From Treponema sp. (GTDB lineage Bacteria > Spirochaetota > Spirochaetia > Treponematales > Treponemataceae), in assembly GCA_024402655.1 (NCBI GenBank), contig JAKSTH010000003.1:1-59958 (forward strand): DNA of 59,958 nt. Direction: 5' to 3'. Positions 27,312-36,036 of the stretch are shown here, piece after piece. The notes below the pieces were generated by a model that saw only the letters and a program-made list of their open reading frames with translations, did no database searches and was not told the origin of the DNA. A program made the translations under genes and the position numbers. How positions within the stretch are numbered: position 1 is the stretch's first letter; the number at the start of each line of letters is the position of its first letter.

Positions 27312-28949
27312 TTATTTCCATGTTACATAATTATTTTTCTTATATATAGTTATATTTCTGTTTTTCTTTGGTACATTCTGTACAAAATACTGTAAATCTG
27401 TGGCATAAGGAGAATCTATGTATTCTGGAGGGTAGGTTAGGTTTAAAACTTCCTGTTTGCCTGTATCTAAAGTTCGGGACATAGCACCATTAAAGCGGAT
27501 TATATCTGCCGCGGCCTGGTATAGTCTGTTCAGATTTTTTTCTTTAAGAAGCTTGGAAACAAATTCCAGCTGGAGTTTTTCAATCTCTTTATGAGTTTTA
27601 CAATTGTCTGCAAAGTTGTTGTGTTCCAGATTATAGTCTTTTGCAAAGCGTTTAAAAAAATCTGCAGGATGCATTTTTAAACCATGGCAAATGGTGTTGA
27701 ACCATGGAACAGCACGCCCCTGATTGTAAAAAAGACTGCAGGCATTGCTTAAAGCTTTTGCATTCTGAATATCTGTTTGGGAAAAAGTGTCTGTATGAAT
27801 AACATTGTAAGGTGGCTCTTTGTCAAAAGTAAGGTTCAGCTCTTTTGCACGATCAAAAATGTCTGTTCCAGGTAAAACTGAAAGGCAGAATATTTCCAGA
27901 TTATTAGGATAAAGAGAAATGGCAAAATCAATTCCCTGACAAAAAGTTTTAAATGTTTCGTGGGGAAGCCCATAGATTAAATCAAGACCAAAAATAACAC
28001 CTTCTTCGTTTAAATAACCAATGTTTTTTGTAAACTGCTTTTTATTAAAAGGACGATGTACAGCTTTTAAAACTTCTTCCTGGGCACTTTGTAAACCAAT
28101 CTGTAATGCACAAGGAATTTTTGTAAAAGCATGAGCCAGTTCCCGGTCTATGAATTCTGCACGGGCTTCGAAGTAATAAAAAGTATCTGGTGTTTTTTTT
28201 GCAATCAGTTTTAAAAGTTCTATGGCTCGTTGCTTGTTTGCATTGTAAGTTGGATCTAATACAAAAACCTGAGGAACTTTTTTTTGAGCAAAGAGTTCCA
28301 GTTCAGCATTAATTCTGTCCATAGGGAACATGGCAACTTTATTTTTACCTTTAGATTCATAACAATATGAGCATTTAAAAGGACATCCTCTGGCCAATTC
28401 CCATAAAACGCCTCCGTATTTGTCTGGATTTAAAATGCCGTCTAAATAAGGACTTGGGATATTTTCAAGAATGCATTCTTCTGCAGTAGTTTTTTCGCCG
28501 GTACAAATCTGATGAATAAGGGCAGGGACTTTTGTTTCACCTTCTCCTGTGGTTACAAAATCAAAAACTGGAAAATCCTGAGGGTGTGCAGTGATTTCGG
28601 GGCCACCTGCTATGCACACAATGCCCTGTTTATTTAATATAGCGGCAGTCTCTTCCAGAACCAGGCGATTCCAGACAAACATACTGAATGCACAGATTTT
28701 TTTGTCGGCCTGGTGATTTGAAAATTCAGACAGCAGTTTTTCTGCAATCCAGGCAGCGCTGGTTTTTACATTCTGGCTGTGCTTTTTGTATTCTTCATCT
28801 TCCAGGTTAAAATCTACAAGGGTAGCCTTGCAGTAGTCTTTTGTCAGCTGATGATGATTTATGGAAGAGGCTATGCAGGCAGCTCCAAGAGGGAGGGCTT
28901 GAGGTGATTTTTCTACAAGAAGTGTTGTACAGATACAAAAAGCATTCAT
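27312..28949 (-). CDS. B12-binding-domain radical SAM protein (DUF4080-type)
   Basis: The product is 545 aa. The N-terminal 150 residues are a B12-binding-like Rossmann region (PLGAACIASSIN..., ICAFSMFVWNRLVLEE, CIAGGPEITAHP, TGEGE). The radical SAM cluster is C189-x3-C193-x2-C196 in RGCPFKCSYCYES. A TIM-barrel core (QIGLQSAQEEVLKAVHRPF, LIYGLPHET) and a DUF4080-like C-terminus follow. Such proteins methylate or otherwise modify an unknown substrate. The gene starts nine bases after the FliL-like gene and 27209's gene lies downstream, so 30766-27312 may be one operon. Confidence 0.88.
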   Translation of the reverse strand: MNAFCICTTLLVEKSPQALPLGAACIASSINHHQLTKDYCKATLVDFNLEDEEYKKHSQNVKTSAAWIAEKLLSEFSNHQADKKICAFSMFVWNRLVLEETAAILNKQGIVCIAGGPEITAHPQDFPVFDFVTTGEGETKVPALIHQICTGEKTTAEECILENIPSPYLDGILNPDKYGGVLWELARGCPFKCSYCYESKGKNKVAMFPMDRINAELELFAQKKVPQVFVLDPTYNANKQRAIELLKLIAKKTPDTFYYFEARAEFIDRELAHAFTKIPCALQIGLQSAQEEVLKAVHRPFNKKQFTKNIGYLNEEGVIFGLDLIYGLPHETFKTFCQGIDFAISLYPNNLEIFCLSVLPGTDIFDRAKELNLTFDKEPPYNVIHTDTFSQTDIQNAKALSNACSLFYNQGRAVPWFNTICHGLKMHPADFFKRFAKDYNLEHNNFADNCKTHKEIEKLQLEFVSKLLKEKNLNRLYQAAADIIRFNGAMSRTLDTGKQEVLNLTYPPEYIDSPYATDLQYFVQNVPKKNRNITIYKKNNYVTWK

Positions 28950-28958
28950 GGTCGGTTT

Positions 28959-29516
28959 TTATTCAAAGAAAACAAAGTCGGTGAAATAAAGTTGACTGAT
29001 CTTTCCTAAAGAGAGATTGCCGTTTATTTCGGTTAGGAGGGCACCTTTAATTTCATCTTCAGAAAGAGCAAGAATTTCCTGTTTGGTTTTAGAAGAAAAA
29101 TAGTAAGTGATTATGCTTGTAATAAGAGTTCTTTTTCTGGAAAGTTCTTCGTAAAATTCTGTATCATCGGCAGGGTAAGAAAACCATGGAGTCACAACCA
29201 ATAATTCTGGATTATTTTCTTCTGCAGCATCTGGTGCCGACAAAAGTGTTGCCCTGATGGTAGAAATGCCAGTAAAAGCGGCCATGTCTTCCCCATTTTT
29301 TTTGTTCAGACTTTCTATTTCTGTGGGAAGTGGATCTGAAATAAGCTGATTTTTTTTGTTGTTTACAGCTTTTGCAATGCCTGCTATGGCAGACACCAGC
29401 AGAATAAAAACAACAATACCTGCAATAATATAATACAAAACTCTTTCCAGCTTTGTGTTGTTATTTTGAAAATCCTTCCACAGATTTCTTTTTTCAAAGT
29501 CAAATTTCATTTTCAT
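28959..29516 (-). CDS. FliL-like membrane protein
   Basis: The product is 185 aa with one N-terminal helix (VLYYIIAGIVVFILLVSAIAGIA) and a periplasmic domain. The C-terminal part, KRTLITSIITYYFSSKTKQEIL... then GKISQLYFTDFVFFE, matches the FliL pattern (R..I...ll...t..el....G...l...I...lg...i..vyFt.fv.q). FliL surrounds the flagellar stator and affects torque. Spirochaetes often have extra FliL-like copies outside flagellar operons, and this looks like one. An ATG two codons further in is an alternative start. Confidence 0.65.
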   Translation of the reverse strand: MKMKFDFEKRNLWKDFQNNNTKLERVLYYIIAGIVVFILLVSAIAGIAKAVNNKKNQLISDPLPTEIESLNKKNGEDMAAFTGISTIRATLLSAPDAAEENNPELLVVTPWFSYPADDTEFYEELSRKRTLITSIITYYFSSKTKQEILALSEDEIKGALLTEINGNLSLGKISQLYFTDFVFFE

Positions 29517-29527
29517 AAATATACTCT

Positions 29528-30766
29528 CTAATTCACAGCGTATGGGGAAATAAGGGCTTTTAATCTTCCAGAAGCACGGGCGGTAATGTGAACTCCATCA
29601 TCCAGCCACTCTTCTTTACTTATGCAACCTGCTTTTCTAAGTTCTGTAATAAGCACAGCCTGGCTTGCAGGTAAAATGTAGTCACAAATTTCTCCGTAAA
29701 GAAGCTCATAAATTTTATCTTTTAATTCTACAAAACCAATTTCTTCTCTGGCACTAATACAAAGTGCATCTGGAAATTTATGGCGAAGAATGCTCAGTTG
29801 TTCTGTATCTTCTGCTTTATCAACTTTATTCAAAAGAATGAGTCTAGGATTTTCTGTGGCTCCAATATCTTCTAAAACAGAGCAGACTGTATTGTACTGG
29901 AATTCTGCATCAGGGTCTGTTGCATCAAGAACCAGCAAAAGTAAATCTGCAGTTACTGCTTCTTCCAAAGTAGATTTAAAGGCATCTATTAAGTGATGTG
30001 GCAGGTTGCTGATAAATCCTACAGTGTCTGTGATTAATGCCCCTGCACTTTCATTCAACGGCAGTCGTCGTGTAAGAGGATCAAGAGTTGCGAACAGTTT
30101 ATTTTCTACAAAAGCATCTGCACCAGTTAAAGCGTTAAGCAAACTGGATTTTCCTGCATTTGTATAACCGACCAAAGCACAGGAAGGATTTTTATCTCTT
30201 TGTTTACGCTGAGTCTGGCGGTTCAATTCAATTTCTGCCAGTTCCCGTTTAAGCATTGTGATTTTTTCTCGAATCTGGCGCTGATCCAATTCCAGCTGAG
30301 TTTCACCAGAACCTTTGGCACCAAAAGCACCACCACGCTGTCGTGAAAAATTGTTTCGCATGTGGGCAAGGCGGGGCAGGGAATAAGAAAGTCGTGCCAG
30401 TTCTACCTGCAAAACCGCTTCTTTTGTTTGTGCTCTGTCTGCAAATATTCTGATAATAACTTCCTGACGGTCAAAGCAGGAAAGATTTGTAAGTTCTTCC
30501 CAGTTGCGCTGTTTTCTTGGTTCCAGGTTAAAGTCGAAAATAATGCAGTCGGCTTCTATTTCGTGGGCCAAATCGCAAATTTCCTGGGCTTTTCCTTTTC
30601 CCATACCATATGCCGGTTGAACTTCCATTCGGCTTAAAGTAAGGCGCTGAATAATGTCAAAACCTAAAGTTTGAACGAGACCTTTTAATTCCTGTAAGTC
30701 ATTTCCAGGTTCACCTACAAGCAATGCTCGTGGAACTCTGGTGCTTTCTTTTTCTACATCAATCAT
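29528..30766 (-). CDS. hflX: GTPase HflX
   Basis: The product is 412 aa. The N-terminal HflX domain has YGMGKGKAQEICDLA and the glycine-rich linker FGAKGSGETQLELDQRQIREKI. The GTPase domain has P-loop GYTNAGKSS (200-208), G3 in DTVGFISNLPHHLI and NKVD as G4. HflX binds 50S subunits and splits or rescues stalled ribosomes under stress. There is no ribosome binding site; TATATT (minus strand, 30774-30779) ends seven bases before the ATG, so the mRNA may be leaderless. Confidence 0.94.
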   Translation of the reverse strand: MIDVEKESTRVPRALLVGEPGNDLQELKGLVQTLGFDIIQRLTLSRMEVQPAYGMGKGKAQEICDLAHEIEADCIIFDFNLEPRKQRNWEELTNLSCFDRQEVIIRIFADRAQTKEAVLQVELARLSYSLPRLAHMRNNFSRQRGGAFGAKGSGETQLELDQRQIREKITMLKRELAEIELNRQTQRKQRDKNPSCALVGYTNAGKSSLLNALTGADAFVENKLFATLDPLTRRLPLNESAGALITDTVGFISNLPHHLIDAFKSTLEEAVTADLLLLVLDATDPDAEFQYNTVCSVLEDIGATENPRLILLNKVDKAEDTEQLSILRHKFPDALCISAREEIGFVELKDKIYELLYGEICDYILPASQAVLITELRKAGCISKEEWLDDGVHITARASGRLKALISPYAVN

Positions 30767-30880
30767 TACGACTAATATAACACATTCAAAGAAAAAGTGA
30801 AAACTTTTTAGTACAGATTTAAGCCGAATCTGCCGATGTTTAAATGAAGAGTAGAAAACTCTAGAGATAAGGAAATAAAA

Positions 30881-33283
30881 ATGTCTTCTGGCCAGAAGGT
30901 AGCTCTAAGTTTTCTAACTGCGCTTATTTGTTTTGCAGGCTTTGTATTTTTTGCTCAGTCAGGTTTTATGTCTGACATAGAAACAAAGTATTATGCACAG
31001 TCAAAAATTGCCCAACGGCAGGAACAGTTAGATAAACTTTCGAACAGCTGCAATAGTTACATTTCGAACATCCTCAAAAAAATAGAAACGGATTCATCTT
31101 CTTATTTGAATTCCCCAGCGGTTAAGTCTTATGCCGCTCAAAATCCAGGGGAAAAAGATGAAATTGACCGTAGAAACCTTACCACACAACTTTTAGACAC
31201 AATAGAAGGACTTGAAGGTCTTCGCCTTATTGAAAATAACGGGCGAAATGTGCATTTTAGTACTTTTGAAAGCGATCTTTTAAAAGTAGACGGTCTTTCC
31301 AGAACATATAAAAATTATTCAGACATACAGGCAGAATTTGGCGAACTTGAACCTGAAAGTTTCATGACAGATGCCAATAATCCACGCAGAAGAATCATTT
31401 TTGATGAAAACGAAAATAAACTTATAATTTCGTTCCCATTCTTTATTACAGAAAAGACTTCTTTTGGTAGCTTGGTCTGCTATTTTAATATTTATGAATT
31501 TGAACAGACTCTTGTAAATGAAGGCATTATTTCTTTAGGTGAAAGCTTTAATATGATTATTGGGGATGATGGAACTGGTTATGGTTTTGTCTGCGGAATT
31601 CCTGGTGATGGTAAAAAAGATTTCTCTAAGGCGATTATTAACAGCTGGAAACTTTCTGCGGGCAAAGCTAATGCTAAAAATCCTGCTCCAGAAAATCTTA
31701 TTACTCAGACAAATGGTACAAACTGGGTATTGCTTACAAGTGCAGATAAATCAAATGTGAATGTAGGCTGGGTATATAAAGCTTCTGTTTTTGAATTACC
31801 AAAAGAACTTATTTACCTGATTTATGTAAGCATCTTTATTACAGTTTTCCTTGTTTGTTTCCTGTTGTTCAGCTTAAAGAAAGATTATCTTATTAAAGTT
31901 AAGCAGAGAATTAAAAAAGTTCAACTTGGAATTATTAATGAGTATCTGGAAAACAAACAACAGATTGAATGGAATCAGATTGCACGCCAGCTGGAATACA
32001 GAAAAGAAGAACTTTCACTTGAAATAAAGAAGAGTGTAGGCGGCCAGAATAAAAAATATGAAAAAATTATTGACGCTTACCTGGAACAGAGCTGGTCTGA
32101 AATTATAAATGTAATTAATTCTCAAAGTGATACACAAAAAAGCAGTTTAAATGGCGCTTCCATTGAAGAAATTCGTCGTGTTATGGAAGAAGTGCTTCAG
32201 ACTGCAAAAATTAATGTTGCTCCAGGTCAGTTGAATCAGATTTGGAATAATGGAACAACAGTTCAGGAAGTTAATGTTCCAGAGCCAATAGAAGAAGTTG
32301 ATGAAATTGATGAAGTTGCAGAAATCGATGAAATTGATGAAATAGAAACAGTTGAAGATATTGATGCTGTTGATGAAGTAGAAGAAGCTGAATCGGTTGA
32401 AGAAATTGAATCAGTTGAAGAAGCAGAAGAAGCTGAATCTGTTGAAGAAATTGAATCAGTTGATGAAGTAGAAGAAGCAGAAGTTGTTGAAGACATTGAA
32501 TCAGTTGATGAAGTAGAAGAAGCTGAAGCTGTTGAAGACATTGAAACTGTTGAAGAAGCAGAAGAAGCAGAAGCTGTTGAAGACATTGAATCAGTTGATG
32601 AAATAGAAGAAGCTGAAAGTGTAGAAGAAATAGATTCTGTTGAAGAAGCAGAAGAAATTGAAATTGCTAAAGAACCTGAAGAAATTGCTCCAGAACAAGA
32701 ATCAGAACTAGAACCTGTAGAAGATATTGCTCCTGCAGAAGAAGAACTGGAAGATGTAACAGAAGAATATGAAGATCTTATAGAAGTTGGTGAACTGGAA
32801 GAACTTGATGAAGATGACAACTCTCTGGATAATTCTGCTATTACTAAATCTGAACCAGAATTCCATTATGTAGAAAGCAACAGAACTTTTGTAAGTGCTT
32901 CTACAGATGATTTTGCTACCTGTGATACAATTTTTGCAGAAGATTTGTGCATTGGCGCTCAGTATATTCAGAATAAAACAGAACTTGATCCAGATTACAA
33001 GTTTGTAGTTTATATTCCAGATTTTACTCCTGTTACAGACTTTGACATGGAACTTGCAGAAGCCGATGAATTACTTCCTTCAGAAGGTAACTATTATACA
33101 ATGACAGGCTTTGCCGAAAATGATGTTCCATTTACCGAGCTTGAAGAAGCAGAAGAGTCAGATGAACAGCAGGCAATTGTAGAAAAAAAAGGGGTCTATT
33201 CCATTGCAGAAGATCTTAAAACTTCCCAAATAGAATTAAACCCCGAATTTAAGGAACTGGTAGATTCTGTATTATTCAGATAA
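30881..33283 (+). CDS. Membrane protein with Cache-like sensor region and long acidic repeat tail
   Basis: The product is 800 aa. One helix (ALSFLTALICFAGFVFFAQSGF, about 8-30) and a second (LIYLIYVSIFITVFLVCFLLF, about 308-330) enclose a periplasmic alpha/beta domain that resembles a single Cache sensor. A cytosolic helical segment follows (to about 460). Then comes a highly acidic degenerate repeat of about 150 residues (units like VEEIESVDEVEEAE) and a less regular tail ending in an IELNPEFKELVDSVLF motif. There is no kinase, HAMP or methyl-accepting domain, so the output is unknown. AAGGAA precedes the ATG. The last 12 bases overlap the convergent gene. Confidence 0.65.
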   Translation: MSSGQKVALSFLTALICFAGFVFFAQSGFMSDIETKYYAQSKIAQRQEQLDKLSNSCNSYISNILKKIETDSSSYLNSPAVKSYAAQNPGEKDEIDRRNLTTQLLDTIEGLEGLRLIENNGRNVHFSTFESDLLKVDGLSRTYKNYSDIQAEFGELEPESFMTDANNPRRRIIFDENENKLIISFPFFITEKTSFGSLVCYFNIYEFEQTLVNEGIISLGESFNMIIGDDGTGYGFVCGIPGDGKKDFSKAIINSWKLSAGKANAKNPAPENLITQTNGTNWVLLTSADKSNVNVGWVYKASVFELPKELIYLIYVSIFITVFLVCFLLFSLKKDYLIKVKQRIKKVQLGIINEYLENKQQIEWNQIARQLEYRKEELSLEIKKSVGGQNKKYEKIIDAYLEQSWSEIINVINSQSDTQKSSLNGASIEEIRRVMEEVLQTAKINVAPGQLNQIWNNGTTVQEVNVPEPIEEVDEIDEVAEIDEIDEIETVEDIDAVDEVEEAESVEEIESVEEAEEAESVEEIESVDEVEEAEVVEDIESVDEVEEAEAVEDIETVEEAEEAEAVEDIESVDEIEEAESVEEIDSVEEAEEIEIAKEPEEIAPEQESELEPVEDIAPAEEELEDVTEEYEDLIEVGELEELDEDDNSLDNSAITKSEPEFHYVESNRTFVSASTDDFATCDTIFAEDLCIGAQYIQNKTELDPDYKFVVYIPDFTPVTDFDMELAEADELLPSEGNYYTMTGFAENDVPFTELEEAEESDEQQAIVEKKGVYSIAEDLKTSQIELNPEFKELVDSVLFR
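32281..32680 (+). repeat. Degenerate in-frame repeat coding for acidic E/V/D/A tract
   Basis: Variants of GTTGAAGAAATTGAATCAGT and of GTTGATGAAGTAGAAGAAGC recur about every 60 bases and code for VEEIESVDEVEEAEA-type units. Copies differ mainly by single substitutions, as expected for slipped-strand or unequal-crossover growth. Confidence 0.75.
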
Positions 33284-34828
33284 ATACTGCTGCATTAACT
33301 GAACAAATAAATAAATCTTTTTATAAATGTTTACACAGAACTCTTTCATAGGATGTTCCATGTATCTTTCCAATTCACGCCAGTTTTGAACAAGAACTGG
33401 CTTTTGTTTTACATAATCTTCAATCAGCTGTTTTAAAGTTTTTCCTATTACAACAAGTTCCTGTGTACTTGTAATAATGTAGCCGCGAGCCTGTTCGTTT
33501 GAATCTGAAATAACACGGTTAATAATGTTTTCAGCTCCTGGATCGTGGGCAGTTTTTGGTAAAAGAGTTTTAATCTTTGTTCCAGAAGCGCCTTCTTCTG
33601 CAAGATCGTTGTCGAATACAGTAATTGCATCCGAAATTTTTAATAATTCCTGATATGCATTAGACATTGGTGCCGACAAAGAAGCATCCCACTGACCACG
33701 AATAACAACTACATCATAAAATTCTCTGATGTCTTTTTTTACATATTCCAGAATAAAAGCTTTAAGATAGTTTAATGGCTCTGTATATTCGTAATATGAA
33801 AGTTCTTTCTTTTCAAAAACACTGTTTGCGGCAGAAGTATAATTTTTAAGAGTCTGTACAGTAGAAGTTCCAAAAATCTGTTCACAGAAGGAATTTGCTT
33901 TAGATTCTTTCTGTGCATAATTGATTTTAGAAATAATGCCGTTTACTTCTTCCTGTAATTTATCAATATAAGGTTCTACAATCATTGAAGAAGCGATTGG
34001 AATATCTGGATCATACATTGGGTTACCGGTAATGTGGCGAACCATAAGATCAAATGCACCAGAAGACTTAATTGCTCTGATTTTTGCAACAATCTTTTTC
34101 CATGTTGAAACAGATAAAGGTTCTGAACCTCTTATTGATTTTATAAATGCAAACAAATCGTCCCAGATAATAGACTCATCTGTAAGTGGATATGAAACGG
34201 TAATAAAATCTTTAAGATTATCAATAATATATTCTGCGTTCATTTTTTCAAAAGAAGGCACAGCACTAAAATTGTTTTCTATAAGTTTGTTATTAAATTT
34301 TTTCAGGAGCATGTAATAATCAAAAGAGCAGAAGTCTTTAAAAAGATTAAATGCTTTGTAAATATTTTCTGTTCTGTTAATTTTTTCAGCTGTAAATTCC
34401 TGTGAAAAAATGTCCAGTTCTTCTTCTATTTGAGCAGTAAGCTTTTGTAATGGAATCTGATGTGACATTTCCATGATTTTCTGTTCATCAAAATGTGCAC
34501 TTAATTCCACCTGTTTTTCAGACAAGTTATAGTTAATAATCTGACTTTTGTATAAAGACATGTTTTCATTTACATGAAGCATGGTCTGTGCAGGTGCAAT
34601 TAATTTATAAATGTCATAAAAAAGTTTTGCAAATGGTGGCAGAATTTCAAATGTGGAGGTTTTATAAAATGTGTGATATTTGGTTTTCTGGAAGTTTTTT
34701 GCAATTGCCTTAAGTTTTCGCTTTTTTTCAGCTTCTGGACTTGTTGATTTAAAAAGGCTGTCCAATAAATTCTGGAAAAAGCCGCCTTTCGAAGCCGATG
34801 GATTATTTTTTTTGTTTTCTACGCCCAT
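33272..34828 (-). CDS. DUF5312-like spirochaete protein
   Basis: The product is 518 aa without a signal peptide or membrane helix. It opens with a Lys/Ser-rich segment (GVENKKNNPSASKGGFFQNLLDSLF) and KKRKLKAIAKNFQKTKYHTFYK, then is helical throughout. The general pattern agrees with a spirochaete family I recall as DUF5312, though I cannot verify the match. Function is unknown. It is convergent with, and overlaps by 12 bases, the acidic-tail membrane protein gene. The two could be physically linked partners, but that is only inference. Confidence 0.55.
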   Translation of the reverse strand: MGVENKKNNPSASKGGFFQNLLDSLFKSTSPEAEKKRKLKAIAKNFQKTKYHTFYKTSTFEILPPFAKLFYDIYKLIAPAQTMLHVNENMSLYKSQIINYNLSEKQVELSAHFDEQKIMEMSHQIPLQKLTAQIEEELDIFSQEFTAEKINRTENIYKAFNLFKDFCSFDYYMLLKKFNNKLIENNFSAVPSFEKMNAEYIIDNLKDFITVSYPLTDESIIWDDLFAFIKSIRGSEPLSVSTWKKIVAKIRAIKSSGAFDLMVRHITGNPMYDPDIPIASSMIVEPYIDKLQEEVNGIISKINYAQKESKANSFCEQIFGTSTVQTLKNYTSAANSVFEKKELSYYEYTEPLNYLKAFILEYVKKDIREFYDVVVIRGQWDASLSAPMSNAYQELLKISDAITVFDNDLAEEGASGTKIKTLLPKTAHDPGAENIINRVISDSNEQARGYIITSTQELVVIGKTLKQLIEDYVKQKPVLVQNWRELERYMEHPMKEFCVNIYKKIYLFVQLMQQYLSE

Positions 34829-34967
34829 ATAATATTCCCCATTAATAACTATAAGGCAATTATGTCAACTTTTCAACAGAAATAAATATTTGTATCTATA
34901 TGGCACAAAAAGTGTTATTTAATTATAATTAAGTAAATTCTTATTTTAAAATCGTAAAGAGGTTTTT

Positions 34968-36035
34968 ATGAAGAGATTATCTATTATTGCAGCTGCTTTT
35001 CTTTTATTTACAACTGCTGTAAATGCATATAATCCTCCTGCAAATGGAGAAAGCATTTACGAAATTTCTAGTGCACGCATGTTATCAACAGCTTCTTCTA
35101 TTACCGGAGGCGCTATTTTTAATGGAAATGTAAGTTCTTCTACTGTAAATCCTGCATTGCCTTTTGATGAACAGAGAGTTTCTTTGAATGCCGGTTTTAC
35201 AATGTTGTTTTCTACAAACCCTGCAAACTCTAAGTCTGTAGGAACAGCAATGCAGATTGGTGCTCTTATTCCTACAAAATGGACTGTTTTTTCTTTATAT
35301 ATGAATGGAACTTTTGTTCCTTTTGAAGAAATGAACTTTAATGATTCTGTTAATTTTAAGTTTGGAGTTTCTAAACAGATTACAGAAAAAATCAGCCTTG
35401 GTCTTGGTTTGAATACAGGTTTCCTTTGGGGTGCTGGAAAAGACTGGAGCCTTTCTGGAAACATTGGTCTTTTATGTACTCAGGGTGATTTAGGTTTTAT
35501 TAAAGACTTCCGCTATGGTCTTACTGTTACAAATCTTGGTAAAAACTATGGCAAAACAACAGCTACAGGTATGAATCCTATGAATGCTGTGTCTGAATAT
35601 CCAACAATCTGTACTGTAAAAGCAGGTGTTGCAGGTTTATTTGTTCAGACATCTGCAGTTTCTTTAGGCTTTAGTCTTGATGTAGGAACTCCTCTTTTCC
35701 AGGATTTTATGATTGATGCCGGTCTTGAATGTTCTATTAAAGATATAGTTTTTATTAGCGTTGCAGAACGTTTTAAGCTTATGGAATATGCTAACGGTTA
35801 CAATGACTTTATTCCTGCAATTGGTATTGGTGTAAAATTCAACTTTGGTTTTAAAGGCAATGATATGATGAACAAAAACGGTTGGTCAGAAAGTGAAATT
35901 TCTACAACTGCTGCTTATAAACAGATGTTTAATTCTGTAAATGCAATATCTACAGAAATGGATCTTAAGTTAGGTATGGAAGATAATACTCCACCTGTTA
36001 TTACACTCTGGTTCGGTGATGAAGGAGATGACTAA
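34968..36035 (+). CDS. Outer-membrane beta-barrel protein (UPF0164/PorV-like)
   Basis: The product is 355 aa with a signal peptide (KRLSIIAAAFLLFTTAVNA, before YNPP). The mature protein alternates amphipathic strands and Gly/Asn turns (VSLNAGFTMLFS, IGALIPTKWTVFSLYMNGTF, FGVSKQITEKISLGLGLNTGF, PAIGIGVKFNFGF). This is the pattern of FadL/PorV-type barrels and of the treponemal UPF0164 family. About 60 residues follow the last strand, unusual for a barrel. It is followed after one base by the OmpA/FlgD-Ig protein, so the two are one transcriptional unit and may act together in the envelope. Confidence 0.75.
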   Translation: MKRLSIIAAAFLLFTTAVNAYNPPANGESIYEISSARMLSTASSITGGAIFNGNVSSSTVNPALPFDEQRVSLNAGFTMLFSTNPANSKSVGTAMQIGALIPTKWTVFSLYMNGTFVPFEEMNFNDSVNFKFGVSKQITEKISLGLGLNTGFLWGAGKDWSLSGNIGLLCTQGDLGFIKDFRYGLTVTNLGKNYGKTTATGMNPMNAVSEYPTICTVKAGVAGLFVQTSAVSLGFSLDVGTPLFQDFMIDAGLECSIKDIVFISVAERFKLMEYANGYNDFIPAIGIGVKFNFGFKGNDMMNKNGWSESEISTTAAYKQMFNSVNAISTEMDLKLGMEDNTPPVITLWFGDEGDD

Positions 36036-36036
36036 T

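Noticed and set aside
32263..32820. Poly-Ser ORF on the minus strand
   Set aside because: It is the reverse reading of the GAA/GAT-rich acidic repeat and has no independent support.
34901..34920. Possible sigma-54 promoter (TGGCAC...) upstream of the barrel gene
   Set aside because: The GC of the -12 element is not at the required distance; a TATAAT at 34924-34929 explains the start better.
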